Origin: Planctomycetota bacterium
GTDB taxonomy: Bacteria > Planctomycetota > Phycisphaerae > Phycisphaerales > Phycisphaeraceae
Assembly (NCBI GenBank): GCA_021413865.1
Contig: JAIOPN010000023.1
Coordinates: 29,858 to 93,857, forward strand
Reading direction: 5' to 3'
Length of the DNA: 64,000 nt
Position 1 is the stretch's first letter. Every line of letters begins with the position of its first letter. The position numbers were made by a program, and so were the translations under genes. Shown here one piece after another: positions 34,067 to 41,658 of this stretch. The notes beneath the pieces were generated by a model. The model searched no databases, was not told the origin of the DNA, and saw only the letters and a list, made by a program, of their open reading frames with translations.

Positions 34067-35014
34067 ATGGCCATGAAACACTTCATCTCGATCGCCGAGA
34101 CCTCCAGGGAGGACCTCGACGAGATTTTCCAGGTCTCCTTCCGGCTCCGCGCCGAGCGCGCGGCCGGCAAGCAGAACGAGCCGCTGCTCTCGCGCAAGAC
34201 GCTTGCGATGATCTTCGAGAAGCCCAGCCTGCGCACCCGCGTGAGCTTCGAGCAGGCGATGATCGAGCTTGGCGGCCACGCGATCGTCATGGGCAACGCG
34301 GAGGTCGGCCTGGGCAAGCGTGAACTCGCCGCGGACGTCGGCCGGGTGCTCAGCGGCATGGTGCAGGGCATCATGGCCCGCGTGTTCGAGCACCAGAAGC
34401 TCCTCGACCTGGTCGAGCACAGCACGGTGCCGGTCATCAACGCGCTGAGCGAGTGGTCGCACCCCTGCCAGGCGCTGGCGGACGTGATGACGATGATGGA
34501 CGAGTTCGGCAAGGACCTCTCGGGCAAGACGCTCGCGTTCATCGGCGACGGGAACAACGTGGCGCGCAGCCTCGCGGTGATCTGCGGGCGCTACGACATG
34601 AAGTTCGTGCTGGGGTGCCCCAAGGGGTACGAGTTGGATGCGGCGTTCATCGATCGGCTCAAGAAGCAGGCGCCGGGCGTGGACTTCCGGATGACTTACG
34701 ACGCGGCGGAGGCGGTGCGCAGCGCCGACGCGGTGTACACGGACACGTGGATCTCGATGGGCCAGGAGGCCGAGGCCGAGCAACGCCGCATCGCCTTCGC
34801 CGACCACCAGGTCAACGCCAAGCTGATGGCCAAGGCGCCCAAACACGCGATCGTGCTGCACTGCCTGCCCGCCTACCGTGGCTACGAGATCAGCGCCGAC
34901 CTGATCGACGGCCCGCGGAGCCGCATCTTCCCGCAGGCGCACAACCGACTGCACGCACAGAAGGGCCTGCTCGCCATCCTGATGGGCGGGGCGCGCGGCC
35001 GGCGCGAGGGCTGA
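34067..35014 (+). CDS. argF: Ornithine carbamoyltransferase
   Basis: 315 residues from ATG 34067 (a second ATG follows two codons later). It makes citrulline from ornithine and carbamoyl phosphate. Motifs are FEKPSLRTRVSFE (carbamoyl-phosphate binding, with Leu where many have Thr), EWSHPCQALADVMTM, TDTWISMGQE and HCLPAYRGYEI. The last two are those of ornithine rather than N-acetyl- or succinyl-ornithine transferases. It is followed after 13 bp by an unknown gene. Confidence 0.95.
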   Translation: MAMKHFISIAETSREDLDEIFQVSFRLRAERAAGKQNEPLLSRKTLAMIFEKPSLRTRVSFEQAMIELGGHAIVMGNAEVGLGKRELAADVGRVLSGMVQGIMARVFEHQKLLDLVEHSTVPVINALSEWSHPCQALADVMTMMDEFGKDLSGKTLAFIGDGNNVARSLAVICGRYDMKFVLGCPKGYELDAAFIDRLKKQAPGVDFRMTYDAAEAVRSADAVYTDTWISMGQEAEAEQRRIAFADHQVNAKLMAKAPKHAIVLHCLPAYRGYEISADLIDGPRSRIFPQAHNRLHAQKGLLAILMGGARGRREG

Positions 35015-35027
35015 ACGGACACACCGC

Positions 35028-35507
35028 ATGGCCGAGGAATACCAGCCCGCCGCGGGGGTCCAGGTCGCGAGCCTCATCCTGATCGTGACCGGGGCACACC
35101 TGCGCGCCGAGATGGCGGACCGGCCGCTGGCGTACCGGCTGCAGAAATCGGTGGAGGGGTGGCTAGCCAAACACGCCGCCGCGCTCGCCGGGCCCCTGCG
35201 CGTCTTGGTCTGTTCCGACATCTGGTTCATGAACCAGCCCGCTGTGCTGCACGCACGGCCGACGATCAGCGTGGGCGGCCCGGGCGTCAATGCGCTCAGT
35301 GCGTTCTTCTACCAGAAGCTCCCACACGCCCCGGTTCACGACGCGGAGACACTCATCCAACTCGACCCCGAGTTCACCGACCTGCGCGCCTGCGTCTGGG
35401 GGATGAACCACGAGAGCACGGCGGCGGCGGTGGACCGCTTCATCGACGAGTTTCTCCCCGCCTATCTGCGCGCCGTGGCGACGCAGGTGGAGCCGAGCGA
35501 GGAGTGA
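35028..35507 (+). CDS. Unknown protein in the arg operon
   Basis: 159 residues beginning 13 bp after argF. No signal peptide or membrane segment. I do not recognise the family. Notable stretches are LRVLVCSDIWFMNQPAVL, RPTISVGGPGVNALSAFFY and a C-terminal helix STAAAVDRFIDEFLPAYL. The VGGPGVNA loop could bind a phosphate or nucleotide, but that is speculation. The tight spacing means it is probably translated with argB and argF. Confidence 0.7.
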   Translation: MAEEYQPAAGVQVASLILIVTGAHLRAEMADRPLAYRLQKSVEGWLAKHAAALAGPLRVLVCSDIWFMNQPAVLHARPTISVGGPGVNALSAFFYQKLPHAPVHDAETLIQLDPEFTDLRACVWGMNHESTAAAVDRFIDEFLPAYLRAVATQVEPSEE

Positions 35508-35546
35508 TGCCCCTCTTCTCCCTCCCTCGAAGGGAGGGGGAAATCC

Positions 35547-37040
35547 TCACCGCTTCGCCAGCTTTACGCACACCACCGCCATCGACGGCGCGGGCAGGCT
35601 CACGCGCAGCCCGCCTCCCGGCGTCACCTTCGCGTTCGCCGGCCTGGGCGTGACGACCGGTTTCTTGTCCCACTGATTGGCGGCCTTGAGGTTGCGGTGC
35701 GAGAGCACCCGCGCCTGCGTGACGCCCGCGATCTTCCGGTCGCCGAACGCCACGTCCACCGTCAGCGGGCGTTCTGTGTCGCGGTTGATCAGCGAGAGGC
35801 AGGCGGTCTCCGTCTTGTCGTCGTGGCTGACGGAGGCGTCGAGCATGGGCACGTCGCCGCGTTCACCCGCCTTGTAGGTCGGCGAGTCGATCGCCGTGCG
35901 GAGCGAGCGGCCGGCCGTGTTGGCCGAGAGCATCACGAACGGGTGGTAGATGCTCTGCACCAGCAGGCCGTCTTTACGCGTCATCAGCGGGCCGATGACG
36001 TTCACGAGCTGCGCGATGCAGGCGATCTTCACCGAGTCGGCGTGGCGGATAAAGCTGTTGAGGTACTGCCCGCAGATCAGCGCGTCCTCGAAGTTGTAAA
36101 TCTCTTCGAGCAGGTGCGGGGCGACGGTCCATCTGCCGTCCGCCTCGCGGTTCTTGTACCAGACGTTCCACTCGTCGAACGAGACATAGACCTGCTTGTC
36201 GCTGGGCATGACACCGCGGACATAGGCGAGCAGCCCCGCGTAGTCGTCGAGGATGCGGTCGATCTCGACGCCCTCGGCGAGGTAATGCGCCGAGTCTCCG
36301 GCGTTGCCGCTGTAGCGGTGGGCGGAGATGTAGTCGATGTTGTTCCACGTGTATTCGAGGAGGGTGCGGTCGTAGTGCATATAGGTCGCCATCCCCCGCC
36401 CCGAGGAGCCGGCGATGATGACCTCGATGGTCCGGTCCATGCCCTTCATGAACTTGGCGGCCTGGTCGGCGCGGCGGGCGTACTCGTCGGCGGGGACGTG
36501 GCCCGCCTGCCACGGGCCGTCCATCTCGTTGCCCAGGCACCAGGTCTTGATCGCGTAGGGCTTGAGGGCGCCGTTGGCGACGCGCTTGTCCGCCCAGTAG
36601 GTGCCGGGTCCGAGGTTGCAGTACTCGACCAGCTCGCCCGCCTGCTGGGCGCCGAGAGTGCCGAGGTTGACCGCCATCATCGGTGCGGTGCCGACCTTTT
36701 TGCACCACCTGACGAACTCGTCGGTGCCGAAGGTGTTGGGCTCGACGCTGCGCCAGGCGAAGTCGGGCCTGCGCGGCCGTGTCGCCCGCGGGCCCACGCC
36801 GTCGCGCCAGTCGTAGGAACTGACAAAGTTTCCGCCCGGGTAGCGCACCAGCGGCATCCGCATTTCCGCCAGCGCGGCGATCACGTCCGTGCGGAACCCA
36901 TCCCCGTCGGCCAGCGGGCTGCCCGGGTCGTAGGCCCCCTCGTACACCGATCGACCCAGGTGCTCGAGGAACCCGCTGAAGATGCGCCGGTCGATCGCGC
37001 CGACGTGGTGGTGCGTGTCGAGGGAGAGCGTGGCTTTCAT
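35547..37040 (-). CDS. Alpha-L-arabinofuranosidase, glycoside hydrolase family 51
   Basis: 497 residues, full family length. The GH51 barrel has acid/base Glu172 in CLGNEMDGPW and nucleophile Glu290 in VSFDEWNVWY. RYPGGNFVSSYDWRDGVG is also diagnostic. A beta-sandwich covers the last 110 residues. It has no signal peptide, so it would act on imported arabinoxylan oligomers in the cytoplasm. The region upstream holds a 113-bp repeat element. Confidence 0.96.
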   Translation of the reverse strand: MKATLSLDTHHHVGAIDRRIFSGFLEHLGRSVYEGAYDPGSPLADGDGFRTDVIAALAEMRMPLVRYPGGNFVSSYDWRDGVGPRATRPRRPDFAWRSVEPNTFGTDEFVRWCKKVGTAPMMAVNLGTLGAQQAGELVEYCNLGPGTYWADKRVANGALKPYAIKTWCLGNEMDGPWQAGHVPADEYARRADQAAKFMKGMDRTIEVIIAGSSGRGMATYMHYDRTLLEYTWNNIDYISAHRYSGNAGDSAHYLAEGVEIDRILDDYAGLLAYVRGVMPSDKQVYVSFDEWNVWYKNREADGRWTVAPHLLEEIYNFEDALICGQYLNSFIRHADSVKIACIAQLVNVIGPLMTRKDGLLVQSIYHPFVMLSANTAGRSLRTAIDSPTYKAGERGDVPMLDASVSHDDKTETACLSLINRDTERPLTVDVAFGDRKIAGVTQARVLSHRNLKAANQWDKKPVVTPRPANAKVTPGGGLRVSLPAPSMAVVCVKLAKR

Positions 37041-37081
37041 GGGAGGGTCCGGGTGTTGGGAGGGTTTACGCTAAATGAATT

Positions 37082-37197
37082 GAACCACGGAGACGCGGAG
37101 GGAAGATGAGGAAGCGGAGGGGAGGCAAAGAAACAACTTGATTGCTTGTTTGATTTTCTCCGCTATCTCCGTGTCTCTCCGTGCCTCCGTGGTTTCT
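37082..37197. repeat. Inverted-repeat element with CCACGGAG ends
   Basis: The left arm AACCACGGAGACGCGGAG (37083-37100) and the right arm, reading on the other strand AACCACGGAGGCACGGAG (37194-37177), are inverted copies with 16 of 18 bases identical, the outermost 10 bp being perfect. They flank about 76 bp of AT-richer sequence containing AACTTGATTGCTTGTTTG. A one-armed relative lies at 29278-29305. There is no reading frame. It sits between the GH51 gene and the tandem PhyH genes. Confidence 0.75.
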
Positions 37198-37214
37198 TCG
37201 TTGATGCGGAAACG

Positions 37215-38102
37215 TCACACGTTCCACTCGGCACGCGCCTGTTCGATGGATTTGGGTTTCACATCGGAGTTGTGCACGCTGTGAGCGGCGGGCTGATCGC
37301 CGATCCAGCGTGTGTCCACCGGTTCGGAGGCAAGCTGGTAGCGCGTGTCGCAGGTGAGGCGGTAGCGGTTGGTGACGTTTTTGAGCGAGGCGTGCATGGT
37401 GTACATGCCGAAGATGATGACGTCGCCGGCGGAGTATTCCGTGGTCTCCCACCGCCCGCCGTGCCGATCGACGACCTCGACGGGGTCGCTGGTGAACCAC
37501 CCGCCGACGCGGTCGCGGTCCACGTCCATCTTGCCGTAGGTCTGCTTCACGCGGTCGAACTTGTGGGACCCGGTAAGGATGGCGAGCGAGCCCATGTCGA
37601 GCGTCACGTCGCCGATCGGCGTCCAGCAGGTGTAGAGCCTGTCCGTCCCGCGTCCCATGTAAACGATGTCGTAGTGGGCCCCGGTCCAGCCGCTGGGCGC
37701 GGTGAAGCGCAGCCACTTGTAGTCGTAAGTCATCGAAGGCCCGCCCAGGAAGCGGTCGAAGAAACCCATGAGCTTGGGCGACTCGACCACCGCCTTGAAC
37801 TGCGGCAATGTGCGGAGCTGCACGGGCATCGCGCTCCCGCCCTTATTGGGGTTGACCACCGCGTCGTTCAGCGGTGCGGCCGGATCGAACATGTCGGAGG
37901 CCTTGCTGCTCTCGAGGATGGCCATCCGCGCGTCGAGGACGGTCTGGCGTTCGTGGAAGCCGCGGAAGAGGAGGTAGCCGTCCTCTTCGATGCGCTGGCG
38001 CAGGGCCGGGATGTCGTCGAGCAACCCACTGCTGTCGCGCAGGTTGGTGCCCAGGTACTTGCCGCCCAGTTCGAGTTGACGAGAGCCGAATGTGACTTGC
38101 AT
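37215..38102 (-). CDS. Phytanoyl-CoA dioxygenase (PhyH)-family protein, tandem copy A
   Basis: 295 residues. The Fe(II)/2-oxoglutarate facial triad is visible: His143 and Asp145 in AHYDIVYMG and a distal His237 in MYTMHASL, with a following Arg in RYRLTCDTRYQ that should bind 2-oxoglutarate. The segment YGKMDVDRDRV is shared with the neighbouring paralogue. Hydroxylation of a small metabolite is likely, the substrate unknown. It is 51 bp downstream of the paralogue on the same strand. Confidence 0.86.
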   Translation of the reverse strand: MQVTFGSRQLELGGKYLGTNLRDSSGLLDDIPALRQRIEEDGYLLFRGFHERQTVLDARMAILESSKASDMFDPAAPLNDAVVNPNKGGSAMPVQLRTLPQFKAVVESPKLMGFFDRFLGGPSMTYDYKWLRFTAPSGWTGAHYDIVYMGRGTDRLYTCWTPIGDVTLDMGSLAILTGSHKFDRVKQTYGKMDVDRDRVGGWFTSDPVEVVDRHGGRWETTEYSAGDVIIFGMYTMHASLKNVTNRYRLTCDTRYQLASEPVDTRWIGDQPAAHSVHNSDVKPKSIEQARAEWNV

Positions 38103-38153
38103 GGTGGCTCGCAGAATAGAGATTGTTGGCCGTAATCAAGCCGCGGCCGTGGC

Positions 38154-39062
38154 TCACACCCCCCATTTATCCCGCGCCTTGTCCATCGCGACCATCTTGT
38201 CGGGCTCGGTGTACCAGGCGTAGTGGGCCTTGGGGTTCTCGCCGACCCAGCGTTCGTCCACTGGTTCGTCGGCGGGCTGGAAGCGGGTGTCGCAGGAGAT
38301 GCGCCAGCGATCGGTGGTGTTGGCCAGCGAGCCGTGCATGGTGAACATGCCGAAGATCAGCACGTCGCCGGCGCGGAAGTTGGTCGTCTGCCACTTGCCG
38401 CCGAACTTATCCACCATCTCGGTGGGGTCGTCGCTGAACCAGCCGTTGACGCGGTCGCGGTCCACGTCCATCTTGCCGTAGGTCTGGCGGACCTTCTCGA
38501 AGCCCGCGCCGTTGTGCGAACCGACGCAGAGCGCCAGCGGGCCTAGTTCCAGGGGGATATCGCCGAAGGGCGTCCAGACGGTGAAGAGGTTTGTCGTGCT
38601 GCCCCGGCCCATATAGACGATGTCGATATGCGCCCCGGTGCCGTCCGGCCGGCAGACGCAGCGCAGCCACTTGTAGTCGAACGTCAGGCACTGCTTGGCG
38701 AAGAACGACTCGAAGAAGCCGAAGATCTCCGGGCTCTCCAGCACGGAGCGGACGGCCGGGTCGTGCGTGATCACGCGCTGGCCCATGGTGTGGGCGTGCT
38801 TGCCGCCGACGTTCACGAAGGCGTCATCGGGGTCGGTGCCGGGCTTGATCGCCCCCTGCTGGTTGATGTGCTCGAGGATGCGGTGGCGGGCGCGGAGCAC
38901 GTTCTCCCGCACCTGCAGGCCGCGGATCAGGAGGTAGCCGTTCTCCTTCATCCGCTCGTGCAGCGCCGCGGGCTTGCCGAGGATGTCATTGCTCTCGCGC
39001 AGGTCGGCGTCGAGGTACTTGCCGCCCAGTTCCACCTCACGTTTGCAGAGTGTCACCTTCAT
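38154..39062 (-). CDS. Phytanoyl-CoA dioxygenase (PhyH)-family protein, tandem copy B
   Basis: 302 residues, clearly paralogous to the downstream gene over its whole length (ELGGKYLDADLRES, AHIDIVYMGRG, YGKMDVDRDRV, DTRFQPADEPVDERW). The metal ligands are His145, Asp147 and His243. It has several extra Cys residues (for example LRCVCRPDG near 135) that the other copy lacks. It lies first in the transcript, divergent from the TsaC-phosphatase fusion. Confidence 0.86.
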   Translation of the reverse strand: MKVTLCKREVELGGKYLDADLRESNDILGKPAALHERMKENGYLLIRGLQVRENVLRARHRILEHINQQGAIKPGTDPDDAFVNVGGKHAHTMGQRVITHDPAVRSVLESPEIFGFFESFFAKQCLTFDYKWLRCVCRPDGTGAHIDIVYMGRGSTTNLFTVWTPFGDIPLELGPLALCVGSHNGAGFEKVRQTYGKMDVDRDRVNGWFSDDPTEMVDKFGGKWQTTNFRAGDVLIFGMFTMHGSLANTTDRWRISCDTRFQPADEPVDERWVGENPKAHYAWYTEPDKMVAMDKARDKWGV

Positions 39063-39195
39063 CGGCCGATCTCCCAGATGGCGGGCTTGTCGCCCGTGTC
39101 AATATCAGTCTATCCCGTCCAACAGACCCCCGCGAGGGATCAACGCAGGCAGGGACAGGACCACCGGGAGCGAAGGGATATAATCCCGCACGCTT

Positions 39196-40326
39196 ATGAC
39201 CGCCACCACCGCCACGCACGACGACACCAACGACACCCTCCGCAAAGCCGCCGCGGCCCTGAGCGAGGGCGGTCTGGTCGCGTTCCCGACCGAGACGGTG
39301 TACGGCGTCGCGGCGTCGGCGGTCAGCCGGCAGGGCTACGACGCGCTGCGCCGGTTCAAGGACGTGCCCGACGGGCAGGCGTTCACGGTCCACCTGGCCA
39401 ACCCATCCGAGGTCACGCGCTGGACGCCGGTTGTCGGCGGGCAGTTGCGGCGCTTCATTGAAAAGGTATGGCCCGGCCCGGTCTCGCTCGTGGTGGACGT
39501 GGATCAGGTAAAAATCAGCGACATGCTGCGCGGCATCGGCGTGCCGCCCGAGGTCATGCCGCGCGTGATCCAGAACGGCGCGGTGAGCCTGCGTTGCCCG
39601 GACCACCCGTTGGCACGACAATTCATCGCTTCCGCCGGCGGCCCGGTGATCGCGTCCGCCGCCAACCGCCCGGGCGCTTCGCCCGCGCTGGAGGCGGGCG
39701 AAGCAGCGGCGGCGCTGGGGAGCGGTGCGGTGGTGATCGACGGCGGGCGGTGCCGGTACGGCAAGCCCTCGACCGTGGTGCGGGTGCGGGGCACGGGCGC
39801 GCGACCGACCATCTCGGTCGAGCGTGCCGGGGTTTATGATGAGCGGTACGTTATGAAACTGACGCGATGGACGCTGCTGATGATCTGCAGCGGGAACACG
39901 TGCCGATCCCCGATGGCCGAGGGCCTGGCGCGGCAGATCATCGCGCGCTCCGAGGGGCTGCCCGAGAGCGAGTTGGAGGCCGCCGGGCTGCGCGTGATCT
40001 CCGCCGGCGCGTTCGCGTCGCAGGGGATGCCCGTGAGCCCGGAGGCGGTGGACGTGATGAACCGGCGCGGGATCGACATCTCGCGTCACCGCTCGCGGCC
40101 GTTGACGCGCGAGATGGTGCACGAGGCCGACCTGATCCTCTGCATGACCGAATCACACCTCCGCGCGGTGGTGGCGATGGCGCCCTCCGCGGCGGAGAAG
40201 ACGCTGGCCCTGGACCCGGCGGGCGACATCGAGGACCCGATCGGGTCGGGCATGGAGGCCTACGAGCGCTGCGCCGCCGCCATCGAGAAGAGCCTCAATC
40301 AGCGACTGAAGGAGTATCAGCCTTGA
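39196..40326 (+). CDS. Fusion of TsaC/YrdC threonylcarbamoyl-AMP synthase and low-molecular-weight protein phosphatase
   Basis: 376 residues in one uninterrupted frame. Residues about 12-200 are a TsaC/Sua5 N-terminal domain: AFPTETVYGVAA (31-37 core), VWPGPVSLVVD, VSLRCPDHPLA and ASAANRPGASP. It makes threonylcarbamoyl-AMP for tRNA t6A. Residues 220-376 are a low-molecular-weight phosphatase with the P-loop ICSGNTCRSPMAEG (Cys231 nucleophile, Arg237) and the general-acid region ALDPAGDIEDPIGSG. Thr235 in the loop matches the residue that gives protein-arginine phosphatase specificity in YwlE. An internal ATG at 39853 could also start the phosphatase alone. The rpiB gene overlaps its stop by 4 bp. 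Confidence 0.92.
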   Translation: MTATTATHDDTNDTLRKAAAALSEGGLVAFPTETVYGVAASAVSRQGYDALRRFKDVPDGQAFTVHLANPSEVTRWTPVVGGQLRRFIEKVWPGPVSLVVDVDQVKISDMLRGIGVPPEVMPRVIQNGAVSLRCPDHPLARQFIASAGGPVIASAANRPGASPALEAGEAAAALGSGAVVIDGGRCRYGKPSTVVRVRGTGARPTISVERAGVYDERYVMKLTRWTLLMICSGNTCRSPMAEGLARQIIARSEGLPESELEAAGLRVISAGAFASQGMPVSPEAVDVMNRRGIDISRHRSRPLTREMVHEADLILCMTESHLRAVVAMAPSAAEKTLALDPAGDIEDPIGSGMEAYERCAAAIEKSLNQRLKEYQP

Positions 40327-40796
40327 GAATCGCCGTCGGCGCAGACCACCGCGGGACCGAGGTGCGTGCCCACCTGATCGAGGCCCTGCGCCAGTTGGGG
40401 CACGAGGTCGTGGACAAGGGGAACTCCGACGGCAAGGCGTGCGACTACCCCGACGTGGCCTACACCGTCGCGCAGTCCATCGCCAAGGGGGAATCGGAGC
40501 GGGGCATCCTGGTCTGCGGCACGGGCATCGGCATGAGCATTGCCGCCAACAAGGTGCGCGGCATCCGCGCGGCGCTGGTGCACGACGAGATCGGCGCCGA
40601 CCTGAGCCGCCGCCACAACGACGCGAATGTCCTCTGCCTCTCGGCGGACATGCTCGGCCTGCGCATCATCGACCGCATCGTGAAGATCTGGATGAACACG
40701 CCGTTCGAGGGCTCGCGCCACCTGCGGTGCAAGCGCAAGATCACCGCCATCGAGGACGGCCACCCACCCGACGCCGTTACCGACGAGCCCGCGTGA
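40323..40796 (+). CDS. rpiB: Ribose 5-phosphate isomerase B
   Basis: 157 residues. The start is TTG at 40323 (TTGA overlap with the previous stop), supported by AAGGAG 8 nt upstream and by the conserved N-terminus RIAVGADHRG. The catalytic Cys is in ILVCGTGIGMSIAANK and the phosphate-binding end in RRHNDANVLCLSAD. It interconverts ribose and ribulose 5-phosphate. The neighbourhood TsaC, phosphatase, RpiB mirrors ywlC-ywlE-ywlF of Bacillus. Its last 20 bp overlap the convergent TIM-barrel gene. Confidence 0.94.
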   Translation: MRIAVGADHRGTEVRAHLIEALRQLGHEVVDKGNSDGKACDYPDVAYTVAQSIAKGESERGILVCGTGIGMSIAANKVRGIRAALVHDEIGADLSRRHNDANVLCLSADMLGLRIIDRIVKIWMNTPFEGSRHLRCKRKITAIEDGHPPDAVTDEPA

Positions 40797-41532
40797 CCAG
40801 GCCGCTGTAAGCAGACGACGCGGCCCTGAGCGAGCCGGTCCAATCATGAATAGGCGTGTCCACTGATTTTTGCAGGCCGATGGGCCCCGCGTAGCCGGCG
40901 GTGAGCAGCCGCTGGACCAGGCGTGTGGCGTCGCCGGCATCGTCGAGCGTGACGTTGGCCAGCCGGGGGATGGCGATGTCGAGCCTGGCGTCGAGCATAT
41001 CACCGTCGGCCTGCCGCCAATCGGTCAGGTGAAACGTCGTGCCCAGCGCGGCGCGGTTGAGACGCATACCCAGGCGCACCGCGTCCTCCGTGCGCGCCAG
41101 CCAGCAGCCGTGCCTGGGCGAGAGAGATAGAGGCACGCCCAACGGTTCCGCGCGGTCGAGCAGGTCGGTGAGCAGGGCGGCCGCGCGGCGGTCGCCACGC
41201 GGGGCGGAGGGGGCGTCGTGCGGTGAGGTGCTCACGAGGGTGACATCGAGCAGCGTTTCACGCCCGGCCAGCAGCCGCAATACTTCGTCCACCCGCGGGT
41301 CGGGCGCCGCGGAGTGGATGTCCATCCGCCACTCGACGGCGACGAGCTTGAGATTCGTCCGATCCAGCGCGGCGGCGATTTCACGCAGCGGTGCGCAACC
41401 GTCATCACCTGCCAACGGCCACGCCAACCCGCACAGGCCGGCGGCGGTGATCGCGGCGGGGATACCGCCGACCGTCGGCGGGCGGGCGTCCGGGGTGAAC
41501 CAGTCATCGGCGGCATAGCAGACAGGTTGCAT
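40777..41532 (-). CDS. Xylose isomerase-like TIM-barrel protein
   Basis: 251 residues from ATG 41532. The pattern of an AP-endonuclease-2/xylose-isomerase barrel is recognisable but faint: AAALDRTNLKLVAVEW, LGVPLSLSPRHG, FHLTDWRQADGDMLDARLDI and YAGPIGLQKS. The usual metal-binding Glu and Asp set is not complete to my eye, so it may be a divergent or inactive member. Its stop lies inside the end of rpiB on the other strand. A possible extended -10 (TATACT on the minus strand, 41546-41541) is only 9 bp from the ATG, hinting at a leaderless message. Confidence 0.6.
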   Translation of the reverse strand: MQPVCYAADDWFTPDARPPTVGGIPAAITAAGLCGLAWPLAGDDGCAPLREIAAALDRTNLKLVAVEWRMDIHSAAPDPRVDEVLRLLAGRETLLDVTLVSTSPHDAPSAPRGDRRAAALLTDLLDRAEPLGVPLSLSPRHGCWLARTEDAVRLGMRLNRAALGTTFHLTDWRQADGDMLDARLDIAIPRLANVTLDDAGDATRLVQRLLTAGYAGPIGLQKSVDTPIHDWTGSLRAASSAYSGLVTRARR

Positions 41533-41658
41533 CGGCGGTGAGTATAAGAAAGAGACCGCCCTCGACCCTTCGCGGACCCAGGATCGGTGCTGGATATAAC
41601 AGGTTGCCCTCGCGGCGGGGGGGCCTATCATGGCCGCGTTCACATCAGGGGCCGGTCG

